Assembly (NCBI RefSeq): GCF_000300275.1
Contig: NZ_AMRN01000002.1
Location: 186,001-250,000, forward strand
From: Thalassospira profundimaris WP0211
Lineage (GTDB): Bacteria > Pseudomonadota > Alphaproteobacteria > Rhodospirillales > Thalassospiraceae
Length of the DNA: 64,000 nucleotides
Direction of reading: 5' to 3'
The first letter of the stretch is position 1, and every line of letters begins with the position of its first letter. This document shows, piece after piece, positions 1 through 8,583 of this stretch. A model generated the notes under the pieces. It had not been told where the DNA came from. It did no database searches and saw only the letters and a list, made by a program, of their open reading frames with translations. A program made the position numbers and the translations under genes.

Positions 1-1314
1 CAGATCGCCGGTGTGGCCTTTGCCTCGACACTGGGCTTTGGCTTCGCACAACAGGCCAAGGCGGTTGAAGTTCAGGAAGTGGTGTCGGATGGCGGCATTC
101 GCGCCTGGCTGATCGAAGATCATATGAACCCCCTGATGACCATGGATATCGCCTTTACCGGTGCGGGGGCGGCAACCGACCCCGATGGCAAGCTTGGTCT
201 TGCCAATATGGTATCGGGCCTGATTGACGAAGGTGCAGGTGCGATGGACAGTCAGACCTTCCGGGGCGAAATGGAAAACCGGTCGATTGGTCTTTCATTT
301 GATGCCGGGCGCGATGACTTTGCCGGATCGCTGACCACCCTGACGCGCGAACGCGATACTGCGATTGATCTGTTGCGTCTGGCCCTGTCCGAGCCACGCT
401 TTGATGACGAGGCCGTAGAACGGATCCGCGCACAGGTTGTCTCGGGCCTTAAACGGGCCGAAACCGATCCGCGCGATATTGCCAGCCGGACTTTCTTTAC
501 GTCGATCTTTGGCGATCATCCCTATTCCCGCCCGGTGTCGGGCACGTTTGATACCGTGGCCGGGCTCAATGCCAATGACTTCCGTGGTTTTGTCGGCCGG
601 GCCTTTGCCAAGGACAATTTGATCATTGGGGTCGCCGGTGACATCACGGCCGAAGAACTCGGCCCGCTTCTTGACGAGGCGTTTGGCAGTCTGCCAGACC
701 ATGCCGATCTTCCGACCATCCCGGATGTGACACCAAAATTTGGCGCACTGGACGTGGTGCAGCAGGACATCCCGCAAAGCCAGGCGATCTGGGGCCAGAA
801 GGGCATCAAACGTCATGATCCGGATTTCTATGCCGCCTATGTGATGAACTACATCCTGGGTGGCGGTGGTTTCTCGTCACGCCTGACCGAGGAAGTCCGT
901 GAAAAGCGCGGGCTGGCTTATGGCGTTTACAGCTACCTTGCCAATCTGGATCATGCCGATCTGATGATGGGCGGGGTTGCCACACGCAATGATGCGATTG
1001 GTCAAAGCCTGTCGTTGATCAGCACCGAATGGTCGAAGATGAAGAAGGACGGCATTACCCAGGAAGAACTTGATAACGCCAAGGCTTACCTCACCGGGGC
1101 CTTCCCGCTGCGCTTTACAAGCCTTGGCAATCTTTCGGGCATGCTGGTGGGTATGCAAAAGGAAGACCTTGGCATGGACTTTCTTGATCGCCGCAATGAC
1201 ATGGTCAATGCCGTCAGTCTTGATGACGTCAACCGGGTGGCCACCAATCTGATGGATCCGGCCAATGTCACAGTGACTGTGGTGGGCAAGCCCGAAGGTG
1301 ATCTGGCCTTCTGA
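1..1314 (+). CDS. M16-family peptidase-like protein, zinc-motif-less partner (5' partial)
   Basis: The open frame runs in from the window edge and the first visible codon is already inside a hydrophobic Ala/Gly-rich stretch ending near AKAVEV. This looks like the end of a signal peptide, so the true start lies upstream. The body has the two-lobed layout of M16 (pitrilysin/insulinase) proteins exported to the periplasm. In active M16 peptidases an HxxEH motif sits about 50 residues into the mature chain. Here the equivalent segment reads LANMVSGLIDEG, with no histidine pair, so zinc binding should be lost. The C-terminal half keeps the typical GGGGFSSRLTEEVREKRGLAY segment. Known M16 systems often pair an active with an inactive subunit, so the active partner is probably just upstream, outside the window. 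Confidence 0.88.
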   Translation, partial: QIAGVAFASTLGFGFAQQAKAVEVQEVVSDGGIRAWLIEDHMNPLMTMDIAFTGAGAATDPDGKLGLANMVSGLIDEGAGAMDSQTFRGEMENRSIGLSFDAGRDDFAGSLTTLTRERDTAIDLLRLALSEPRFDDEAVERIRAQVVSGLKRAETDPRDIASRTFFTSIFGDHPYSRPVSGTFDTVAGLNANDFRGFVGRAFAKDNLIIGVAGDITAEELGPLLDEAFGSLPDHADLPTIPDVTPKFGALDVVQQDIPQSQAIWGQKGIKRHDPDFYAAYVMNYILGGGGFSSRLTEEVREKRGLAYGVYSYLANLDHADLMMGGVATRNDAIGQSLSLISTEWSKMKKDGITQEELDNAKAYLTGAFPLRFTSLGNLSGMLVGMQKEDLGMDFLDRRNDMVNAVSLDDVNRVATNLMDPANVTVTVVGKPEGDLAF

Positions 1315-1336
1315 TCGCAGACCAGACCTTAAATGT

Positions 1337-1374
1337 CACAAAGCGCGGTGAAAGGGATTTCGCCGCGCTTTGTG
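1337..1374. terminator. Inverted repeat between the M16 gene and mutL, likely terminator
   Basis: A perfect 12-bp inverted repeat (CACAAAGCGCGG with CCGCGCTTTGTG) lies 22 bp after the M16 stop. Pairing continues inward through one G-U pair to about 18 bp around a GGGA loop. The downstream T-run is poor (CTTTGA), so it is either a weak intrinsic terminator or an mRNA-stabilising hairpin. Confidence 0.6.
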
Positions 1375-1422
1375 CTTTGATAGGTTCATCTCAACCAAAT
1401 AAACATCACGAGCATTGCCTTC

Positions 1423-3345
1423 ATGACCCTGCGCGTCCTGCCACAGAACCTGATCAACCAGATTGCCGCCGGTGAGGTGGTCGAACGGCCTGCGGCTGCG
1501 CTGAAGGAGCTGGTGGAAAATGCGCTTGATGCCGGGGCGACGCGCGTTGATGTCAATCTGCGTGATGGCGGTCGCACGCTTTTGTCCGTCACCGATGACG
1601 GCAAGGGTATGACGCCCAATGAACTGGCATTGGCGGTCGAACGCCACGCGACATCCAAGCTGCCCGATGATGATCTGTTTAATATCGGTTTCATGGGCTT
1701 TCGTGGCGAGGCCTTGCCATCCATCGGATCGGTGTCGCGCATGCGCCTGACCAGCCGGGTGCGGGGTTCTGAGAACGCCTGGACACTGTCCGTTGAAGGC
1801 GGGGCCAAGGGCGAACCGGAACCAGCCGCCCATCCCTATGGCACGCGGGTTGAGGTGCGCGATCTTTTCTATGCGACACCAGCCCGCCTCAAGTTCCTGA
1901 AAACTGCGCGGACCGAACAGATGTATGCGCGCGAAATCATGGATCGCCTTGCCATGGCGCGCCCGGATGTCGGATTTACACTCAGTGGTGATAACAACAA
2001 AACGATCCTGAATTACCCGGCCTGCGAAGGCGATCTGTTTGATGCCCGCCTGAAACGGCTCGGCGCGGTCATGGGCCGCGAATTTCAGGATAACGCGCTT
2101 CAGATCGAGGCAGAGCGTGAAGGCATCCGCCTGACCGGTTATGCCGGGGTGCCGACGCTTAACCGTGGCAATGCCCAAATGCAGTTCATGTTCGTCAATG
2201 GTCGCCCGGTCAAGGACCGGCTGCTGCAAGGGGCCGTGCGCGGGGCCTATCAGGATTTCCTCGCCCGTGATCGCCATCCGTTGTTGGCTCTGTTCTTTGA
2301 ACTGACCCCGCGGGATGTCGATGTCAACGTCCATCCCGGCAAGACCGAGGTCCGGTTCCGTGATCCTGGGCTGGTGCGTGGGTTGATTGTCGGGGCGCTC
2401 AAACATGCACTGGCCGGGGCCGGGCATCGGGCATCAACCACGGTTGCCGACATGGCACTGGGTGCTGTGCGTCGCGAAGGTGAGGGACCCTCACTTCCGT
2501 ATGGTGGCGGTCATCGGACGGGGGCGGGTAGCGGGTTTAACATCGGCCAGTATCAGCCAAGCGTACCGGGCCATGCCGCGATTGAGCGCAGCTATGCCGC
2601 CCAGGCACCGATGGAAAATCAGGGGAATTATGGCGGCCTGTTTGATCGCGGGCGCGAGTTTGGTAGGCCTGATGGTAGCGCTAACATGGCGGGTGGTGGC
2701 TTTGCGGCCGCGGCTGCCCCGTCGGCACGGATTGATAACATCACCGATGAAGGCAAGTTTGTTGATCATCCGTTGGGCGCTGCGCGCGGGCAGGTGCATG
2801 CCAACTACATCATCGCCCAGACCCGCGACGGGCTGGTGATTGTTGATCAGCATGCCGCCCATGAACGTATTGTTTATGAACGCATGAAGGCCGATCTGGC
2901 CGAAAACGGCGTTAAGCGACAGGGACTGTTGTTGCCCGAAGTGGTTGAGCTTGATGAAGCATCGGCTGACCGTATCGCGGACCGGGCCGAAGAATTTGCC
3001 GAACTGGGTCTGGTGATCGAACCGTTTGGCCCCGGTGCCATCGTGGTCCGCGAAGTGCCGGCCTTGCTGGGCAAGGTCGATGTTGGTGCATTGGTGCGCG
3101 ACATGGCCGATGAAATTGCCGAACTGGGGCAGGGAATGGCGCTAAAAGACCGGCTGATGTATGTCTGTGCGACCATGGCCTGCCATGGGTCTGTGCGATC
3201 AGGACGCAAGCTTAATGCCGATGAAATGAACGCGCTTTTGCGTCAGATGGAAGCGACCCCGCATTCCGGGCAGTGCAACCATGGTCGCCCGACTTATGTC
3301 GAGCTGAAGCTTCATGACATCGAAAAGATGTTTGGCCGCAGGTAG
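1423..3345 (+). CDS. mutL: DNA mismatch repair protein MutL (endonuclease type)
   Basis: A 640-residue MutL. The N-terminal GHKL ATPase is recognised from [24 protein letters not shown] (residues about 8-45), DDGKGM, RHATSKL and [11 protein letters not shown] low-complexity Gly/Ala-rich linker follows around residues 350-440, then the C-terminal dimerisation domain. The C-terminal domain carries [12 protein letters not shown], matching the DQHA(x)2E(x)4E metal site of MutL nicking endonucleases, and a late CNHGRP matching the conserved CPHGRP zinc motif. It should therefore nick DNA itself, as in bacteria without MutH. The length is normal for the family. It is followed after 8 bp by an acetyltransferase gene and is likely co-transcribed with it. 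Confidence 0.97.
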   Translation: MTLRVLPQNLINQIAAGEVVERPAAALKELVENALDAGATRVDVNLRDGGRTLLSVTDDGKGMTPNELALAVERHATSKLPDDDLFNIGFMGFRGEALPSIGSVSRMRLTSRVRGSENAWTLSVEGGAKGEPEPAAHPYGTRVEVRDLFYATPARLKFLKTARTEQMYAREIMDRLAMARPDVGFTLSGDNNKTILNYPACEGDLFDARLKRLGAVMGREFQDNALQIEAEREGIRLTGYAGVPTLNRGNAQMQFMFVNGRPVKDRLLQGAVRGAYQDFLARDRHPLLALFFELTPRDVDVNVHPGKTEVRFRDPGLVRGLIVGALKHALAGAGHRASTTVADMALGAVRREGEGPSLPYGGGHRTGAGSGFNIGQYQPSVPGHAAIERSYAAQAPMENQGNYGGLFDRGREFGRPDGSANMAGGGFAAAAAPSARIDNITDEGKFVDHPLGAARGQVHANYIIAQTRDGLVIVDQHAAHERIVYERMKADLAENGVKRQGLLLPEVVELDEASADRIADRAEEFAELGLVIEPFGPGAIVVREVPALLGKVDVGALVRDMADEIAELGQGMALKDRLMYVCATMACHGSVRSGRKLNADEMNALLRQMEATPHSGQCNHGRPTYVELKLHDIEKMFGRR

Positions 3346-3353
3346 GAAAGCAA

Positions 3354-3869
3354 ATGGCGGCGATCACGCTTCATATCGCGACCCTTGATGATGCCCCGGC
3401 CATCCGTGCCTTGTTTGCGCGGTCTTATGCGACGTTTCTGGCCCCTGACTATGCGCCGGAAGTGCTTCAACGCGCCATGCCGTTTCTCACCTTTGCCAAG
3501 CTCGAGTTATTAAGTTCGGGCACCTATTACATCGCCAGGGCGGAGGCCGGTGAGGTTGTTGGCGCGGGCGGTTGGACGGCGGTTCGGCCCGGAAGCCGGG
3601 AAGGTGATGTTCAACCGGGGCTGGCCCATGTCCGGCATTTCGCCGTCGATCCCGATCATGCGCGCAAGGGCATTGCCAGTATGCTGTTTGATCGCTGCGT
3701 AAGCGACGCCAAGGCATCGGAAAATGTCACGCGCTTTGAATGCTATTCCACGCTCACAGCCAGGCGGTTTTATGAATCACTTGGCTTTCGGGTGATCGGT
3801 GATTTCGAAGCGCCTTTTGCGCCGGACTTCCGTTTTCCCAGCCTGCATATGGTCTGTGATCTCGACTAA
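3354..3869 (+). CDS. GNAT-family N-acetyltransferase
   Basis: A 171-residue single-domain GNAT. The acetyl-CoA binding motif is VDPDHARKGIASMLF (about residues 99-113), followed by TARRFYESLGF, the usual C-terminal helix and strand of the fold. The substrate cannot be read from sequence. The start is 8 bp after the mutL stop with GGAAAG just before it, so it is probably translated from the mutL transcript. Its stop overlaps the stop of the convergent pentapeptide-repeat gene by 4 bp. Confidence 0.9.
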   Translation: MAAITLHIATLDDAPAIRALFARSYATFLAPDYAPEVLQRAMPFLTFAKLELLSSGTYYIARAEAGEVVGAGGWTAVRPGSREGDVQPGLAHVRHFAVDPDHARKGIASMLFDRCVSDAKASENVTRFECYSTLTARRFYESLGFRVIGDFEAPFAPDFRFPSLHMVCDLD

Positions 3870-5242
3870 TCGCGGAGTTTCAGGTCGTGGGGCAGGCGGG
3901 TATTGGCGTTGACGCGTGCCCGCTGGATTTGTTCGGCAAACAGCCCGCGCGTGCCACTCAGATCCGCATCGCGGAAATCCGTTCCGGCCAGATTGGTGCC
4001 GCTCAGATCACAATTGACCATCTTGAGGCCCCGGAAATTGGCATTCGACAGGTCCGATCCCAAAAATACCGTGTTGCGCATCATCGCCTTGCTAAACCGT
4101 GCGCCTGAAAGTCGGCTTGCCGCCAGGTTGGCGTTATCAAGATTGCTTTCACCAAAATCAGCGGCAACCAGGTTGCAGCGGCGCAATACCGCATCCTTGC
4201 AATTGGCACGATGGAAACTGGCAAACGGCAATCCACACCGGCTGAGATCAATGCCTTCCAGCTCGGCCTCGCGCAGGTCGGCATGTTCGATGGACATCAC
4301 AGCCCCTTCGCGCCCGCCGGTATCAACCCAAAGCTTGTGACTGATCAACGCCGCGTGCAGGTCAATCTCGACGAGTTCCTCGTCTTCCGCGGCGGTGTCA
4401 TCCTCGGCCTCAATCGGTTCGTCGGCGGCATCAGATCGCTTGGTTTCGTCACTGGCAACGGCGGCAGGCAGGACTTCTTTGGCAGATTGCAGGGCCTCTA
4501 TGTTCTGTGCACACGTGCGTTTGTCACGCGCACTCGGAACACCAACAAGCTCGCCATCGCCAAATGTCTGACCGGCCCCATTCAGGCGTGGTCGGCTATC
4601 GGCGATGTCGAAATTTGTCGGCATGCCGATGGCAGGCGACGGTTTGGCCGGCTTTGTTTGCGTTTTCGGTCCGGCACCATCGTTTTCCGGTGTTTCGGAA
4701 GTCTCGATGCTTTCAGGGACCGTTGCCGTCGGAATTTTTGGCTTTGCGCTCGCGCTGGCGGCACTTGAAGTCGCCAGTTTGGCAAGGTCCTGTGGCCGCG
4801 CGGGGCCAAAATAGTTTTCTTCGAGCACGAACCGGCGTGGTTTTTTCAGGACCGTCTCAATGATCTTGGTCAGGCGTTCGGGATCAATCGGCTGGCGAAA
4901 AACGCCCTCAATCCCGGCGTCGACCGCATCGCGCATGCCCCGGCGATCCAGTTTCGGCGCGCCGAGCAGGATCGGGACGATACCGCCGTGCGGATTTTCT
5001 CGTGTGGCGGCGTCGCGAATGGCGCGAATTGTCGAAATACCGCGGATGCCATCAAGATAAAGACCGATCAGAACCAGATCCGGCTTAAGCTCGGCAATCA
5101 GTTCGAGCGTGCGTTCGCGGTCGTCACAGTCAACGAATTGGCCAAAGCCAAAGGGCTCCACCGCCGCCCGCGCTGCGTTGATGTTCCGTTCGCTGTAATC
5201 GGCATACAGGATTGTCTTTTTCTTGTTGGCATGGCTCGCCAT
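3866..5242 (-). CDS. Pseudo-receiver and pentapeptide-repeat protein
   Basis: A 458-residue protein in three parts. Residues about 9-130 have a CheY-like receiver fold (KKTILYADYSERN at the first strand). At the expected phospho-acceptor strand the sequence is DLVLIGLYLDG, with glycine where receivers carry the phosphorylated aspartate, so it is probably a pseudo-receiver. Residues about 150-310 are a Pro/Ala/Thr-rich linker. Residues about 320-440 are pentapeptide repeats (A-D/N-L-x-x: ADLREAELEGIDL, SNLDNANLAASRL, DLSNANF, DLSGTNLAGTDF), which form a right-handed beta-helix. It is the third gene after motA and motB on the same strand with a 61-bp gap, so a role linked to the stator or chemosensory output is possible but is only inferred. 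Confidence 0.82.
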   Translation of the reverse strand: MASHANKKKTILYADYSERNINAARAAVEPFGFGQFVDCDDRERTLELIAELKPDLVLIGLYLDGIRGISTIRAIRDAATRENPHGGIVPILLGAPKLDRRGMRDAVDAGIEGVFRQPIDPERLTKIIETVLKKPRRFVLEENYFGPARPQDLAKLATSSAASASAKPKIPTATVPESIETSETPENDGAGPKTQTKPAKPSPAIGMPTNFDIADSRPRLNGAGQTFGDGELVGVPSARDKRTCAQNIEALQSAKEVLPAAVASDETKRSDAADEPIEAEDDTAAEDEELVEIDLHAALISHKLWVDTGGREGAVMSIEHADLREAELEGIDLSRCGLPFASFHRANCKDAVLRRCNLVAADFGESNLDNANLAASRLSGARFSKAMMRNTVFLGSDLSNANFRGLKMVNCDLSGTNLAGTDFRDADLSGTRGLFAEQIQRARVNANTRLPHDLKLRD

Positions 5243-5303
5243 GATGGGCGGTGTTCCCTTTGCTCACGCGTTTTTTGGATCAGGTCCCGTTGGCAGATTT
5301 CTG

Positions 5304-6239
5304 TCAGGGGCTGTCTGACGGAATGCTGAAAGTACGCCGTGTTTCAGGGGGTGGATTGCTGGTGGCATCACCGGTTCCGGGATTTGCACCTTCATCAAAG
5401 TCTTCTCCACCGTTTGACGGGGCTCTGAATCCGCCGCCTTCTGAGGCGCCGTTGGCGTCGTAATTGGTCTCGACCATTTCAATGGTAATTTCCACCCGAC
5501 GGTTGGTGGCACGGCCTTCGGGGGTATCGTTGGTCGCCAGTGGCCGACTGTCGCCATATCCCTGAATGACCATGCGGCTTGGATCCGTGCCGTTCTGATC
5601 GATCAGAAAATGCAGAACCGATGTCGCACGTGCCGCCGACAGGTCCCAGTTCGATATATAGGGAGACGACGCCGAAACAGGAACGTTATCGGTATGACCG
5701 GCGACAAAAATTTCGCCGGCCGTCTGGTTGATCACCGGGGCAACGCGGTTCAGGATGGCGGCAAATTCATCTGTCATGCCGGATGATCCGGACGGAAAGG
5801 CCAGTTCGTTGGGGAAACGCATGACAACCTCGCCGTCAATGCGTTCCAGCCCGACCTGATCCTGAAGACCCATGTTATCAAGAACCTTGCCAAGCGTCTC
5901 TTCAAGCGCCTCGGCCTTTTCTTCCTTGCTGTCGGTTTCGTCGCTTTCAACCTCGGGGGTCTCCACCGGCGGAATTTCCGACACCACGCGCGGGGTATCG
6001 GGTGTTGGCGCCCTAAGCGATTTGCCAACGATCGAGCCATCAAGCTCAATCACCCCGGCAAGCTGATCCTGTTGGGAAAAACCAAAGGCCGCCTTGACCG
6101 AACCGGCAATCTGTTTGTAGCGGATGACATCCATCTCGGCGAAGGTCAGCAACAGCACAAACAGGACAAGCAGCAACGACATCAGATCGGCGAATGTCGC
6201 CATCCAAGCCGGTGCGCCTGCTGCTGGTTTCTTTGCCAT
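5304..6239 (-). CDS. motB: Flagellar motor stator protein MotB
   Basis: A 311-residue MotB/PomB homologue. A single N-terminal membrane segment follows a lysine-rich start, and the ion-binding aspartate lies in WMATFADLMSLLLVLFVLLL (Asp at about residue 18). A charged linker follows, then an OmpA-type peptidoglycan-binding domain (about residues 160-270) with VAGHTDNVP, SNWDLSAARATSVL and GYGDSRP...ATNRRVEI. With MotA it forms the stator unit that converts ion flow into flagellar torque. The proline-rich tail after the OmpA domain is about 40 residues. It starts 44 bp after the motA stop in the same operon. Sequence alone does not settle proton versus sodium use. Confidence 0.94.
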   Translation of the reverse strand: MAKKPAAGAPAWMATFADLMSLLLVLFVLLLTFAEMDVIRYKQIAGSVKAAFGFSQQDQLAGVIELDGSIVGKSLRAPTPDTPRVVSEIPPVETPEVESDETDSKEEKAEALEETLGKVLDNMGLQDQVGLERIDGEVVMRFPNELAFPSGSSGMTDEFAAILNRVAPVINQTAGEIFVAGHTDNVPVSASSPYISNWDLSAARATSVLHFLIDQNGTDPSRMVIQGYGDSRPLATNDTPEGRATNRRVEITIEMVETNYDANGASEGGGFRAPSNGGEDFDEGANPGTGDATSNPPPETRRTFSIPSDSP

Positions 6240-6283
6240 CGCCTATGCCCAGTCTGCTGCCTGAATGCGCGCTGCCATCATGA

Positions 6284-7054
6284 TCATGCTCCGCCGTCTT
6301 CAGGATCGGCCGGAATGCCACCCGGAAGATAGGGCCCCAGGATTTCCTTCATGACCATCGGGCTCTGGCTTGCCTGGATCTGCACCACGGATTCAATGAT
6401 CAGCTGTTTGGTGTTTTTCAAGCGATCAACCTTAAGGGCCAGTTTGTCGGCAACCGGAAGCGCGATCAGGTTGGCCAGAACAGCGCCATAGAACGTGGTC
6501 AGCATGGCAATTGCCATGGCCGGGCCGATGGCATCCGGGTCTGAAAGGTTGGCCAGCATCTGCACCAGACCAACAAGTGTTCCGATCATGCCAAATGCCG
6601 GGGCAGTATCACCGATACCACGGAACATCAGTTCGCCAAGCTCGTCATTCTGGATGGATTTTTCCACCTCGCTTGAAATAGAACTGCGGATGACCTCGCC
6701 GCTGTGACCATCCACACACATGCGGATACCGCGCGCCATGATCTCGTTTTCGACTTCAACGCTTTCAAGCCCCAAAAGACCGTTCTTGCGGACGATGCCG
6801 GCAAGTTCGATCGCCTTTTCATAGATCGAAAGCGGATCTTCCTTGGGGTTTTTGAACGCAATGCCGATGCCGATCTTGAGCGACTTGATAACGTCACGCA
6901 TCGGGAATTTGATCAGGGTTGCTGCTGCTGTTCCGCCAAACACCACCATGACGGATGGAAGGTCGACAAAGGAATCAAGGCTGCCACCCATCAAGATGGC
7001 GCCAAAAATAACGCCCATCCCGGCGATAATTCCAATAAGTGTCGCTATATCCAT
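6284..7054 (-). CDS. motA: Flagellar motor stator protein MotA (PomA-like)
   Basis: A 256-residue four-helix stator channel protein. The start at 7054 gives MDIATLIGIIAGMGVIF, the usual N-terminus of the PomA branch. An upstream in-frame ATG at 7135 would add 27 residues not seen in the family. Helices 3 and 4 are evident: IGDTAPAFGMIGTLVGLVQM, with the conserved Pro and the ion-path Thr/Gly residues, and LTTFYGAVLANLIALPVA. The cytoplasmic loop with charged residues that contacts FliG lies between helices 2 and 3. It is first in a motA-motB-pentapeptide operon. No good Shine-Dalgarno sequence precedes either candidate start. Confidence 0.93.
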   Translation of the reverse strand: MDIATLIGIIAGMGVIFGAILMGGSLDSFVDLPSVMVVFGGTAAATLIKFPMRDVIKSLKIGIGIAFKNPKEDPLSIYEKAIELAGIVRKNGLLGLESVEVENEIMARGIRMCVDGHSGEVIRSSISSEVEKSIQNDELGELMFRGIGDTAPAFGMIGTLVGLVQMLANLSDPDAIGPAMAIAMLTTFYGAVLANLIALPVADKLALKVDRLKNTKQLIIESVVQIQASQSPMVMKEILGPYLPGGIPADPEDGGA

Positions 7055-7545
7055 GTCGGTTTTAAAATCCGGCCTTAAAACAAGTTCGTCAAACGCATCG
7101 GTACCAAGCGGGGCAGGCGATACGTGGCGGGTCATACACTAATTAATGGTCTGACAGACACACAGATGAAATCTGTCTGCTTGAAAGGCTGCCAGATGGA
7201 AATGAAACGCGGACTACACTCCTGAAATTGGGACTGTGTTACTGGTTTTCCATATGCTTGCAGCAACTTCTTGCGACAAAGGCCAAAAGCAGGCCACAAA
7301 AAGAGCCGCCAGATGATGAAGCTATGGCGATGGTTTAGCCAAGGCTATACTTTTGGCGTTAAATGTTTGTTGCCAGACTTTTGAACAGCACTCAACCCCG
7401 CCCTAAGAATAAGTGAATTCTATTCCTGTGGCGGGGCTGTTTGGTTTTACACCAAGCAAGCAGACACAAACAGGACCGGAATTCTGACATTTTCTGATGT
7501 TTGCAAGGACTTAACGGTGAAATTTTCCGAAAAATTTGACCGAAA
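7055..7545. other. Intergenic stretch between motA and a GNAT gene
   Basis: About 490 bp without a convincing gene. It should hold the motA promoter near its left end, though no clear -35/-10 pair could be picked, and the terminator described at 7396-7436 near the GNAT end. Nothing else stands out. Confidence 0.5.
7396..7436 (-). terminator. Bidirectional hairpin, likely terminator of the GNAT gene
   Basis: Outer arms CCCCGCC and GGCGGGG (7396-7402 and 7430-7436) and inner arms GAATA and TATTC (7407-7411 and 7421-7425) form a two-part stem around a loop containing GAATTC. It lies about 110 bp beyond the stop of the minus-strand GNAT gene. The T-runs are short on both sides, so strength is uncertain. 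Confidence 0.5.
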
Positions 7546-8397
7546 CTAGCCCAGCTCGAACGACGAAATCCCGAAAGTCATAGCAAGATCAAGCTTTGGT
7601 GCCGGCCCCTTATACATGCGCGCCGTCTCGAACTCCGGCACCATGCCATGGGCCGTCGCCAGATCAACTGCCGCCTGATTGGGCTCTGGCACATCAAGAT
7701 AAACCTTGCCACCCTGATCATCCCGGCTTTGCAAAAGGGCGTCAAACAGGGTTTTTGCATCCTTGGCATCGGGGGCAAACAGTGGTCCGATCTTGTGACC
7801 TTCAAGGCACGGACGGATCACGCCATATGCGCGAAGCCCCATCGGGCCCTTAAGGGCAAGGGCTTTGTGTTTTTCGTTGCCAATCCAGCCACGCAGGAAC
7901 TCAATCCGGCTTTCAGCGAACAGGTTACAGGTCTGCTCATACGCATCGACAATGGCAATGTCATCGACCGCAAGTGTGAACAGATCATCTGGTGTTTCGA
8001 CATTGGCTTCAACCACACCGCCATAGCGGATATTACGATGGGCAAACTCAAAACCCGATTTGCGGTAATTGTCCTGTTGATCGACAACGCCATCAAGACC
8101 GATGGTTTTGGGAACGCTACCGTAAAGCACCGCTTGCCACAGGCGATAGCCAAGGCCAGACCCGCGACGGTCCGGACGACAGATATAAAAGCCGACAAAG
8201 CCAAAGTCCGAGCTGTACTGGACTGCTGAAATGACCGCCGCCAGCCCCTGTTTGTCAAACGCGCCCCAGAACCCTTCCGGGTCGGTGTTGAAAAACACCT
8301 CTGCATCTGCAAGGCCGGGGTTCCAGCCCTCTTTGGCGGCCCATTCAACGGCAAGGGGAAACTCGAATGATTTCAGACGGCGGATTTTGTCAGGCAT
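7546..8397 (-). CDS. Two-domain GNAT-family acetyltransferase
   Basis: A GNAT of 283 residues when started at 8397. That start gives MPDKIRRLKSFEFPLAVEWA and has GGAAG about 12 nt upstream. An in-frame ATG at 8475 would add 26 residues and run into the Fur-box region. The N-terminal half has the acetyl-CoA motif CRPDRRGSGLGYRLW. The C-terminal half (from about residue 150, GYGVIRPC-like strand through VYLDVPEPNQAAVDLA) resembles the second domain of Acetyltransf_18 proteins. The substrate is unknown. It is divergent from the siderophore-interacting protein gene, so the Fur site between them could touch both promoters. Confidence 0.85.
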   Translation of the reverse strand: MPDKIRRLKSFEFPLAVEWAAKEGWNPGLADAEVFFNTDPEGFWGAFDKQGLAAVISAVQYSSDFGFVGFYICRPDRRGSGLGYRLWQAVLYGSVPKTIGLDGVVDQQDNYRKSGFEFAHRNIRYGGVVEANVETPDDLFTLAVDDIAIVDAYEQTCNLFAESRIEFLRGWIGNEKHKALALKGPMGLRAYGVIRPCLEGHKIGPLFAPDAKDAKTLFDALLQSRDDQGGKVYLDVPEPNQAAVDLATAHGMVPEFETARMYKGPAPKLDLAMTFGISSFELG

Positions 8398-8498
8398 CGC
8401 TTTGTTCAGACTTCCAATAAACAGATCAAGGTCGCGCTTGCCGCCACTGACAGGGCAAACGCATGTGCCAAACATCTATCACGCACCGCTAAAATCAA

Positions 8499-8526
8499 TG
8501 ATAATTTTTATTGAGAATGCCTATCA
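8499..8526. promoter_or_regulatory. Putative Fur box
   Basis: TGATAAT at 8499-8505 is followed by TGAGAATGCCTATCA at 8512-8526. The latter matches the 7-1-7 Fur consensus (TGATAAT-N-ATTATCA) at 11 of 14 arm positions. The overlapping arms give the extended arrangement common at strongly iron-repressed promoters. It lies 58 bp before the start of the siderophore-interacting protein gene. Confidence 0.7.
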
Positions 8527-8583
8527 TTGTTATTATTACAGACAAACACATCTTGTCCGCGCCCCCTTTATCCGAGAGCCCCC

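Noticed and set aside
1336..2427. A 363-codon minus-strand open frame
   Set aside because: Antisense shadow of the mutL ATPase domain.
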